From: Streptomyces silaceus
Lineage (GTDB): Bacteria; Actinomycetota; Actinomycetes; Streptomycetales; Streptomycetaceae
DNA: 40,436 nucleotides
Direction of reading: 5' to 3'
Assembly (NCBI RefSeq): GCF_001419745.1
Contig: NZ_LIRJ01000209.1
Span: forward strand, 1 to 40,436
The position numbers were made by a program, and so were the translations under genes. Positions 30,994 to 38,033 of the stretch are shown here, in pieces. The notes beneath the pieces were generated by a model. That model saw nothing but the letters and a program-made list of their open reading frames with translations. It was not told where the DNA came from and searched no databases. Numbering within the stretch: position 1 is the first letter of the stretch; every line of letters begins with the position of its first letter.

Positions 30994-31830
30994 GTGTCAG
31001 ACCAAGACTTCCAGCTCGGCCCCATCGACGCCGCCGAGGCCGCCGACGCGGCGGAGATCCGCGCGCGCATCGACACCAGCAAGCCGCATTCGGCACGCTT
31101 CTGGAACTACTTCGTGGGCGGCAAGGACAACTACGAGAAGGACCGGGAGCTCGGCGACCACATCAAGGAGATCTTCCCGGGCCTGGTCGACGTGGCCCGC
31201 ACCAGCCGGCACTTCCTGGGCCGCGCGGTGCGGCACCTGGCGGTGGACCGCGGCGTACGGCAGTTCCTGGACATCGGCACGGGCCTGCCGACGGCGGACA
31301 ACACGCACGAGGTCGCGCAGCGCGTGGCCCCGGACTCGCGGATCGTCTACGTCGACAACGACCCGCTGGTCCTCGCCCACGCCCGCGCCCTGCTGACGAG
31401 CACGGCCGAGGGCGAGACGGCGTACATCGACGCCGACCTCTACGAGCCGGAGGCGATCCTGGCGGAGGCCGGCAAGACGCTGGACCTCTCGAAGCCGGTC
31501 GCCCTGATGATCCTGAACACGCTCGGCCACGTCGCCGAGTACGAGCAGGCCAGGGACCTGGTCGGGCGCCTCATGGCGGGCCTGCCGTCCGGCAGTTACC
31601 TGGTGATCAGCGACTCCACCTCCACCAGCGAGGGCATGATCGCGGCCTCGGACGAGTACAACAAGAGCGGCGCGATCCCCTACTACGTGCGCAGCACCGA
31701 GGAGATCGGCGGCTTCTTCGACGGCCTGGAGCTGGTCGAGCCGGGCGTCGCCCAGGTCACCCGCTGGCGAGCGGAGTCGGAGGACGCGACCCCGGTCGAC
31801 GCGTACGGGGCCATGGGCCGCAAGCCGTGA
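30994..31830 (+). CDS. SAM-dependent methyltransferase, DUF574/Methyltransf_19 family
   Basis: A 278-residue member of the actinobacterial Methyltransf_19 family. The signature ARFWNYFVGGKDNYEKDRE near residue 40 and FLDIGTGLPTADNTHEVAQ (SAM loop) are clear, followed by VYVDNDPLVLAHARALL. The Streptomyces genome usually holds many paralogues with no known substrate, often beside XRE/DUF397 genes, as here about 4 kb away. The GTG at 30994 has AGGAGG at 30983-30988. Confidence 0.9.
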   Translation: MSDQDFQLGPIDAAEAADAAEIRARIDTSKPHSARFWNYFVGGKDNYEKDRELGDHIKEIFPGLVDVARTSRHFLGRAVRHLAVDRGVRQFLDIGTGLPTADNTHEVAQRVAPDSRIVYVDNDPLVLAHARALLTSTAEGETAYIDADLYEPEAILAEAGKTLDLSKPVALMILNTLGHVAEYEQARDLVGRLMAGLPSGSYLVISDSTSTSEGMIAASDEYNKSGAIPYYVRSTEEIGGFFDGLELVEPGVAQVTRWRAESEDATPVDAYGAMGRKP

Positions 31831-31859
31831 CACCCCACCGGTAGGGGGTTCCCTCCCCG

Positions 31860-32699
31860 CTATGCCGTGGCGTGGAAGACCCCCCACTTCAGGTGCCCCT
31901 TGCGGCAGGCGGCCGCCACCAGGGGCAGATTGGCCCGCAGGCGGTCCAGGTACTCGGCGCTGACGGCGGCCACGAGTGCCGGGGACGGCCTGCGGACCTC
32001 CTCGACGAGGCGTTCGTAGTGGGTCAGCAGGTGGTCGCCGAGGTCGTCGAAGGCGACCCCGGCGAGACCGAGCATCCTCAACTGCGCCTCGTAGAAGCCC
32101 GGCGTGGCGAGATCGGTGATGCTCAGGCGCTCCGCGAGCGGGCGCACCTCGTCCTCGGGGGCGTCGTCGGCGGCCATGATGTCGGTGAAGACGAGATGGC
32201 CGCCGGCCTTGAGGACGCGCCGCGCCTGCCCCAGCGCCCTGGGCCGGTCCCCGCTGTGGCACAGGGCCTCCTGGGACCACACGACGTCGAACTCCCCGTC
32301 GGGGAAGGGGATGTCGTGGAAGGAGCCGCTCACGACCTCGATGCGGTCGTCGAGTCCGCACCGCACGTTGAGCTCGCGGTGCCGGTGGTTCTGGACCTCG
32401 CTGATGTTGAGGGCCACGACGCGGCAGCCGAAGCTCTTGGCCAGCCGGCGGGCCGCGCCTCCGTACCCCGACCCCATGTCGAGGACGCGCGCCCCGGCCC
32501 CCAGCGCGGTGCCCACCGTCGCGGCCAGCCGCTCGACGGTACGCCCGGCCGCCCGGTCGATCGGTTCGTCCGCGTCCTCGTACACCCCGACGTGGATGTC
32601 CTCCCCGCCCCAGGCGTGGGCGTAGAAGCCGTCGACGTCATCGGTGTTGTAGTACGCGCGTGCCACATCAGCGGTCCGAGCCGCGGTGTCGTCAGCCAT
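31860..32699 (-). CDS. Sarcosine/dimethylglycine N-methyltransferase-like protein
   Basis: A 279-residue SAM methyltransferase. The N terminus YYNTDDVDGFYAHAWGGEDI matches the sarcosine/dimethylglycine methyltransferases that make glycine betaine. Motif I is VLDMGSGYGGAARRLA, and motif IV-like WSQEALCHSGDR follows. The partner glycine/sarcosine methyltransferase is not in the window, so a different substrate is possible. GAGGA lies 8 nt before the ATG. It follows the HxlR gene on the same strand, and a ProP-like betaine/proline transporter gene lies about 4 kb away. Confidence 0.78.
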   Translation of the reverse strand: MADDTAARTADVARAYYNTDDVDGFYAHAWGGEDIHVGVYEDADEPIDRAAGRTVERLAATVGTALGAGARVLDMGSGYGGAARRLAKSFGCRVVALNISEVQNHRHRELNVRCGLDDRIEVVSGSFHDIPFPDGEFDVVWSQEALCHSGDRPRALGQARRVLKAGGHLVFTDIMAADDAPEDEVRPLAERLSITDLATPGFYEAQLRMLGLAGVAFDDLGDHLLTHYERLVEEVRRPSPALVAAVSAEYLDRLRANLPLVAAACRKGHLKWGVFHATA

Positions 32700-32778
32700 G
32701 GATCATTCCTCGGCACAACCCACCAGGCACAAACCTCTGCTTTCGGACAATCGCCCCTGCCCTGAGCCGCCCCGAGGG

Positions 32779-33174
32779 CTACACCTCCGCCAGCCCCCGG
32801 CCCGCGTCATACGCCGCGCGTGACTCCGCGATCGTCACCCGGTGGCGCTCCGCCCAGCCGGTGAGCTGGAGGAGCGTGCCGTGCAATTCGTGGGCCACCG
32901 GCGTCAGTTCGTACTCCACCTTCGGGGGCACCGTGGGGTGGACCGTGCGGGACAGGAGGCCGTCCCTCTCCAGGTTGCGCAGGGTCAGGGTCAGCATGCG
33001 GCGGCTGATGCCCTCCACCGCCCGCTCCAGTTCCGTGAAGCGGATCGGGCCGTGGGCCGCGGCGATGATGATCTGGACGCTCCACTTGCCCGCCACCCTG
33101 TCAAGAACTTCCCGCACCGGGCACGCCTGCGCGTGCACTGCCTGCGAGGTAACACCGGTGTTCCCCTGGGACAT
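32779..33174 (-). CDS. HxlR-family transcriptional regulator
   Basis: A 131-residue winged-helix regulator. CPVREVLDRVAGKWSVQII is the HxlR signature, and its Cys near residue 18 is the redox- or electrophile-sensing position in relatives such as YodB and HypR. RRMLTLTLRNLERDGL is the recognition region. AAGGAGG lies 8 nt upstream of the ATG. It diverges from an MFS exporter gene 94 bp away, the usual arrangement of a repressor and its target. Confidence 0.9.
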   Translation of the reverse strand: MSQGNTGVTSQAVHAQACPVREVLDRVAGKWSVQIIIAAAHGPIRFTELERAVEGISRRMLTLTLRNLERDGLLSRTVHPTVPPKVEYELTPVAHELHGTLLQLTGWAERHRVTIAESRAAYDAGRGLAEV

Positions 33175-33267
33175 CGAAGTGCCTCCTTCTGCCGGCCCTC
33201 ATGGTCACCCACGATGGTGCCCGTTACAAGTCGTGCACCTATGCAGCTCACGGAGGTTCTCGTCGTC

Positions 33268-34722
33268 ATGTCCCAGGTAGTGGAAGACCTGACCGTCGCG
33301 ACTGTCGCGGGTCGGGGTTCGCGGGTGGCGTCCCCCTGGGCCTCGCTCGCCGTGCTGTCCTCCGGCGCTCTGATGACCGTCATCGACGGCACCATCGTGA
33401 CCGTCGCCATGCCCGCCGTCCAGAGCGACCTCGGGTTCTCCGCCTCCGGGCTCGCCTGGGTCGTCAACTCCTATCTCATCGCCTTCGGCGGCCTGTTGCT
33501 GCTCTTCGGACGGCTCGGCGACCTCGTCGGGCGCAAGCGGATGTTCACCTGGGGGCTCTCGCTGTTCACCGTCGCCTCGGTGCTCGCCGGCGTCGCCGGC
33601 GGCCAGGGGCTGCTCGTCGCCGCCCGCGCGCTCCAGGGCATCGGCGGCGCCATGACCTCCGCCGTCGTCCTCGGCATGCTCGTCGCCCTCTTCCCCGATC
33701 CTCGCGAACAGGCCCGCGCCATCGCCATGTTCAGCGCCGTCGGCGCGGCGGGCGGTGCCATCGGGACGTTCCTCGGCGGCGCCCTCACCGAACTCCTGAA
33801 CTGGCACTGGATCTTCCTGATCAACCTGCCCGTCGGCGTCGTCGCCCTCGTCTCCGCCGCCCGCGTCCTGGAGAACGACCACGGCACCGGACTCCGCGGC
33901 GGCGCCGACTACCTCGGCGCGCTCCTCGTCACCGCCGCCCTCATGCTCACCGTCTACACCATCGTCACCGCCGCCGAGCACACCACCGCCTCCACCCTCG
34001 CCCTCGCCGCCGCCTCTCTCCTCCTCTACGTCGCCTTCGCCGTCCGCCAGGCCCGCGCCGCCCGCCCCCTGCTGCGCCTGCGCCTCTTCCGCTCCCGCGT
34101 CCTGACCGGCGCCAACGCCGTACAGATCCTGATGATCGCCGGCATGTACGGCTTCCAGTACATCGGCGCCCTCTACCTCCAGCGCGTCCTCGGCCTCGGC
34201 GAGCTGACCACCGGCCTGGCCTTCCTGCCCGCCCCGGTCGCCATCGGCGTCCTGATGCTGGGCCTGTCCGCCCGCGTCATCGGCCGCTTCGGCGCCCACC
34301 GCACCCTCCTCGCGGGCCTCGCCCTCATCACCCTCGGCCTCGCCCTCCTCGGCCGGCTCCCCGCCGACGGCTCGTACGCCGTCGACGTCCTGCCCGCCAT
34401 GCTCCTGCTCGCCGCCGGCTTCGCCGCCGCCATGCCCGCCGTCACCGGTCTCGCCATGGGCGGCGCCTCGGCGGAGGACGCCGGACTGGCCTCCGGCCTG
34501 TTCAACACCACCCAGGTCGTCGGCGGTTCGCTCGGCCTCGCCGTCCTGACCACCCTGGCCGCGAGCCGCACGGAGTCCCTCACCGGACAGGGCGCGGACG
34601 CCCTCGCCGCCACCGCCGACGGCTACCGGCTCGCCTTCTGGGTCGCCACCGGCGTCACCGCGACCGGCCTCGCCCTCGCGGCGGCCGTCCTGCGACCATC
34701 CCCGCCCGGCAGGGCCAGGTGA
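33268..34722 (+). CDS. MFS drug exporter, DHA2 family
   Basis: A 484-residue 14-helix antiporter. The motifs are VIDGTIVTVAMPAVQSDLG (helix 1) and FGRLGDLVGRKRMF (motif A). It is a paralogue of Pur8. The ATG at 33268 was chosen because GGAGG lies 11 nt upstream; the ATG at 33241 has no ribosome site. The divergent HxlR gene probably represses it. The 3' end overlaps the convergent ATP-binding protein gene by 100 bp. The drug is unknown, and a role in puromycin export is not supported. Confidence 0.88.
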   Translation: MSQVVEDLTVATVAGRGSRVASPWASLAVLSSGALMTVIDGTIVTVAMPAVQSDLGFSASGLAWVVNSYLIAFGGLLLLFGRLGDLVGRKRMFTWGLSLFTVASVLAGVAGGQGLLVAARALQGIGGAMTSAVVLGMLVALFPDPREQARAIAMFSAVGAAGGAIGTFLGGALTELLNWHWIFLINLPVGVVALVSAARVLENDHGTGLRGGADYLGALLVTAALMLTVYTIVTAAEHTTASTLALAAASLLLYVAFAVRQARAARPLLRLRLFRSRVLTGANAVQILMIAGMYGFQYIGALYLQRVLGLGELTTGLAFLPAPVAIGVLMLGLSARVIGRFGAHRTLLAGLALITLGLALLGRLPADGSYAVDVLPAMLLLAAGFAAAMPAVTGLAMGGASAEDAGLASGLFNTTQVVGGSLGLAVLTTLAASRTESLTGQGADALAATADGYRLAFWVATGVTATGLALAAAVLRPSPPGRAR

Positions 34723-35132
34723 GCCCAGACCGTCTTGCCCACCTCCCGCCCCGCCACGCCCCACTCCGCCGCGAGCGCCGCCACGATCACGAGCCCCCGG
34801 CCCGACTCCCCGTCGGGACCCGGGGGTTCGGGGTTCTGCGGCGGTACGCGTTCGGCGCGGGTGTCCGCCACCTCGATACGGAGCGTGTCCGCGTCCAGCG
34901 TCAGGCTCAGCTCGAAGTCGCGGCCCGGCACGCGGCCGTGCGTCACCGCGTTCGCCGCGAGTTCGCCGACGACCGCCTCGGCCGCGTCCGACAGCTCGGT
35001 GTCGTACGCGATCCCCCAGCCGTCCAGGTGATACCTGGCCAGCCTGCGTGCGAGCCGCGCGCCCCGGGCGGTGGCACTGAGGCGCTGGGTGAAGTTCCGT
35101 ACGGATGTCTCGGGTTGGGCTTGGATCGGCAT
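34623..35132 (-). CDS. ATP-binding protein, anti-sigma-factor-type HATPase
   Basis: A 169-residue GHKL ATPase domain of the RsbW/SpoIIAB-like type common in Streptomyces. The N-box is VVGELAANAVTHGR, the G1-like segment is LRIEVADTR and the G2 box is GESGRGLVIVAALAAEWGV. Such proteins usually work with XRE/DUF397 regulators like those divergent from it here. The ATG at 35132 was chosen; a longer frame would enter the divergent gene. It has no clear ribosome site, and CACCTT lies 6 nt upstream. Confidence 0.85.
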   Translation of the reverse strand: MPIQAQPETSVRNFTQRLSATARGARLARRLARYHLDGWGIAYDTELSDAAEAVVGELAANAVTHGRVPGRDFELSLTLDADTLRIEVADTRAERVPPQNPEPPGPDGESGRGLVIVAALAAEWGVAGREVGKTVWAHLALPGGDGRRTAAARARPVAVTPVATQKASR

Positions 35133-35177
35133 GCACCCAAGGTGACCCCGGCCCCGCACGACTCGCCAGACACCGAA

Positions 35178-35202
35178 CTCGTACGCTCGGTAATTGTACG
35201 AG
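35178..35202. promoter_or_regulatory. Inverted repeat between the ATP-binding protein and XRE genes
   Basis: CTCGTAC (35178-35184) and GTACGAG (35196-35202) pair perfectly across 11 bp, in the centre of the divergent intergenic region. This is a candidate operator, possibly for the XRE protein itself. Confidence 0.5.
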
Positions 35203-35288
35203 TGCGAACAGTGGACAGTACGCGTGACGGACCGTGACCATGGGCGCGTTGGCGGGGAACGGTAAGCGAGCGTCAGGGGATACCCGTG

Positions 35289-36119
35289 ATGTCGTCCAGC
35301 ACGACGGGCAGCAACGAGCCCGAACCGACCGAGGGACTCAAGGCTTTCGGAGCGGTCCTGAAGAGCTTTCGCAAACGCGCCGGGTACACACAGGAGTCCC
35401 TGGCGCCGGAGATCGGCTACTCCACGCATTTCCTCGCCTCGATCGAGCAGGGCAGACGGTTTCCGCCGCCGGTGTTCGTCGACCGCTGCGAGGCCACGCT
35501 GGATGCGTTCGGGACGCTGCGGGTGGCGGTCAGTCAGCTGTCGAAGCAGCGGGGGCTGGCGTCGTGGTTCCGCCGCTGGGCACAACTGGAGCAGGAGGCA
35601 ATCTCCCTCTATACGTACGAGTGCCGGGTGATCCCCGGCCTCTTACAGACCGAGGCATACGCACTGGCGCTCTTCGCCGACCAACTTCCGCCACTGAGTG
35701 ACGAGCAGATCCAGAGCCAGATGGCAGCCCGGGGCGAGCGCCAGAAGCTCCTCACGGACCGGCCGAACACGGCGTTCAGCTTCATCCTCGAACAGCATTT
35801 GTTCCTGCGTCGCGTGGGCGGGGTAGGGGTCACACAGGAACTCATCCGGCACATCCTCGATCTCGCCGAGCGCCGCAACATCGAAGTGCAGGTGATGCCG
35901 CTTACGAGCGGGAGCCATGCCGGGCTTGCAGGCCCATTCCAGTTGCTCGAAAACCCCGACAACAAGTGGTTCGCCTACAGCGAGGGGCAGCGCAATGGCC
36001 AGTTCGTCTCTGACCCGAAAGAGATCAGCGTGCTTCAGGCGCGGTATGCCAGGATGCGCTCACAGGCTCTACCTCTTGCAGACTCGACGAGCCTGCTGCA
36101 GCAGATGCTAGGAGCGTGA
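35289..36119 (+). CDS. XRE-family regulator with DUF5753 (WhiJ-like)
   Basis: A 276-residue protein with an N-terminal Cro/CI HTH (about 20-75, LKSFRKRAGYTQESLAPEIG) and a long DUF5753 effector domain (about 95-265, YECRVIPGLLQTEAYALALF). This is the WhiJ/AbaA-type arrangement in which XRE proteins pair with small DUF397 partners to control development or antibiotics. Codon 119 (35643-35645) is TTA, so translation should depend on the bldA tRNA. The gene as a whole has looser codon use than its neighbours. The ATG at 35289 has AGGGG 9 nt upstream; the GTG just before it is an alternative. Confidence 0.9.
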   Translation: MSSSTTGSNEPEPTEGLKAFGAVLKSFRKRAGYTQESLAPEIGYSTHFLASIEQGRRFPPPVFVDRCEATLDAFGTLRVAVSQLSKQRGLASWFRRWAQLEQEAISLYTYECRVIPGLLQTEAYALALFADQLPPLSDEQIQSQMAARGERQKLLTDRPNTAFSFILEQHLFLRRVGGVGVTQELIRHILDLAERRNIEVQVMPLTSGSHAGLAGPFQLLENPDNKWFAYSEGQRNGQFVSDPKEISVLQARYARMRSQALPLADSTSLLQQMLGA

Positions 36120-36379
36120 TGAGCACCCCCGAACTCGCCTGGTTCAAAAGCAGTTACAGCAGCAGCGGCGACGGCGACTGCGTAGAAGTCGCCCTCACCT
36201 GGCGCAAGTCCAGCTACAGCGGAGGGTCCGGAGACGACTGCGTAGAGGTCGCCCCCTGCCCCGTCGCCATCCACGTCCGCGACTCAAAGAACCCCGAAGG
36301 CCCGCGGCTCGCGCTCGCGCCCCGCGCCTGGGCGGCGTTCGTGGCCTACGCCGGGCGCGGAGCCCACCCTCACTGCTGA
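36119..36379 (+). CDS. DUF397 small regulatory partner with duplicated motif
   Basis: An 86-residue acidic protein. The DUF397 core W-KSSYS-GD-CVEVA occurs twice in tandem (residues about 8-27 and 28-47), followed by one IHVRDSKNPEGP and the C-terminal W. Family members normally have one core of about 60-70 residues. The ATG shares one base with the XRE stop, and AGGAG is 5 nt upstream, so the pair is co-translated. The stop overlaps the convergent transporter gene by 10 bp. Confidence 0.88.
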   Translation: MSTPELAWFKSSYSSSGDGDCVEVALTWRKSSYSGGSGDDCVEVAPCPVAIHVRDSKNPEGPRLALAPRAWAAFVAYAGRGAHPHC

Positions 36380-37839
36380 CGCTGTGACTCCACCAGTTCC
36401 TGGGCCTCCTCGTCCGTCGCCACCGACGGCGGGGAGCCCTCCAGGGGCTTGCGCGCCGTCTCCTTCATCGCGGCGACCGCGATGATGCCGACGAGACCGG
36501 CGAGCATCGTGTAGAACGCGGGCATCAGGTCGTTCCCCGTGGCGCCGATCAGCGCCGCGACCACGAGTGGCGTCGTACCGCCGAAGAGCGAGACCGAGAT
36601 GTTGAAGCCGATGGACAGCGAGCCGTAGCGGACGTCCGTCGGGAAGAGCGCGGGGAGCGCCGAGGACATGACGCCGAGGTAGCAGACCAGGGAGAGGCCG
36701 AGGATCAGCAGGCCCGTGAAGACGGCGACCGTGCCGCCCTGCTTGATCAGGAGGAAGGCCGGCAGGGACAGCACGAAGAAGGCGATCGAGCCCGCCATCA
36801 GGACCGGCTTGCGGCCGATGCGGTCGGAGAGGCGGCCCACCGAGTTGATGAGGGCCATCAGGATCAGCATCACGATGACGATCGACATCAGGCCGCCCGT
36901 CTCGCCGAAGCCGAGCTGCGTGAGATACGTCGGCATGTACGACAGCAGCATGTAGTCGGTGACGTTGAACGCGGCGACGAGCGCGATGCACAGCAGCATC
37001 GCCCGCCACTGGCCGAAGAAGGACTCCGCGAAGGACTTCTTCTGGCGTTCGGCGGCCGGGCCGCCCTCCTCCATCTTCTGGAAGGCGGGCGACTCGTCGA
37101 GCTTCATCCGCAGGTAGAGGCCGATGAGACCGAGCGGGGCCGCCACCAGGAACGGGATGCGCCAGCCCCAGGACTGCATGGCGTCCTCGCTGAGGCCCAC
37201 GGTCAGGGCGGTGACCAGGACGGCGGCGACCGTGTAGCCGATGAGGGTGCCGAACTCCAGGAAGGAGCCCCAGAAGCCGCGGCGCTTGTCGGGCGCGTAC
37301 TCGGCGATGAACGTCGCCGCGCCGCCGTACTCGCCGCCGGTCGAGAAACCCTGGACCATGCGGCACAGGACGAGCAGCACCGGCGCCCAGAAGCCGATCG
37401 TGGCGTAGCTGGGGATCAGGCCGATCGCCAGCGTCGCCGTCGACATCATGATCATGGTGAGCGCGAGGATCTTCTTGCGGCCGACGCGGTCGCCGAGCGG
37501 CCCGAAGAACATGCCGCCGATCGGGCGCACGAGGAAGGCCGCGGCGAAGGTGGCGAGCGAGGAGAGGGTCTGGGCGGTGTCGTTGCCCGAGGGGAAGAAC
37601 TCCTTGCCGATGATCACGGCGAGGTAGGCGTAGACGCCGAAGTCGTACCACTCCATGGCGTTGCCCAGCGCGGTCGCCTTCACCGCCCGCTTGACCTGAG
37701 CCTCCTCGGTGACCGTGATGTCCGAGCGGCGCAGCCGCGGGTTCTTGCGGCGGTGGATCGCGCGGAACAGCGTGCGGTGCCGGGCCACTGCCTCCGGCGC
37801 GGGCTGTGCCGGTGTTTCGGGGGCTTCGGGCGCGCTCAC
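36370..37839 (-). CDS. ProP-like MFS transporter (metabolite:H+ symporter family)
   Basis: A 489-residue 12-helix transporter. GNAMEWYDFGVYAYLAVIIG is the helix-1 signature of the MHS family (ProP, KgtP, ShiA), and PLGDRVGRKKIL is the loop 2-3 motif. A basic cytoplasmic N-terminal extension of about 45 residues precedes it. The likely substrates are proline/glycine betaine or an organic acid. The GTG at 37839 has AGGAAGAG about 11 nt upstream. The betaine-type methyltransferase 4 kb away makes an osmolyte plausible. Confidence 0.85.
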   Translation of the reverse strand: MSAPEAPETPAQPAPEAVARHRTLFRAIHRRKNPRLRRSDITVTEEAQVKRAVKATALGNAMEWYDFGVYAYLAVIIGKEFFPSGNDTAQTLSSLATFAAAFLVRPIGGMFFGPLGDRVGRKKILALTMIMMSTATLAIGLIPSYATIGFWAPVLLVLCRMVQGFSTGGEYGGAATFIAEYAPDKRRGFWGSFLEFGTLIGYTVAAVLVTALTVGLSEDAMQSWGWRIPFLVAAPLGLIGLYLRMKLDESPAFQKMEEGGPAAERQKKSFAESFFGQWRAMLLCIALVAAFNVTDYMLLSYMPTYLTQLGFGETGGLMSIVIVMLILMALINSVGRLSDRIGRKPVLMAGSIAFFVLSLPAFLLIKQGGTVAVFTGLLILGLSLVCYLGVMSSALPALFPTDVRYGSLSIGFNISVSLFGGTTPLVVAALIGATGNDLMPAFYTMLAGLVGIIAVAAMKETARKPLEGSPPSVATDEEAQELVESQRQQ

Positions 37840-37946
37840 GGGTCGTTCGTCTCTTCCTGTCGTACGTACGTGGACCTGGTCAGACGTCGATCAACATTGC
37901 CAAGCCGGGTGACGCGAAAGTGCCCGCCAATGGTCCTTACGACAAG

Positions 37947-37981
37947 GGCCCCAAGTCCCCTGCTGCAAGGGACTTGGGGCC
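37947..37981 (-). terminator. Perfect 13-bp hairpin terminator after the fucosidase gene
   Basis: GGCCCCAAGTCCC (37947-37959) and GGGACTTGGGGCC (37969-37981) pair perfectly around a 9-nt loop, 53 bp past the fucosidase stop. It also shields the ProP-like gene from read-through. Confidence 0.7.
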
Positions 37982-38033
37982 TGAATCGCGACAAAGTGAC
38001 CGCTCGGGGCCACTCAGGGCCGGTCGGGGCCGG

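Noticed and set aside
30994..31830. DUF574 methyltransferase as an extra puromycin tailoring enzyme
   Set aside because: The family is abundant in Streptomyces genomes, it lies 13 kb from the cluster, and both needed methyltransferases are already present.
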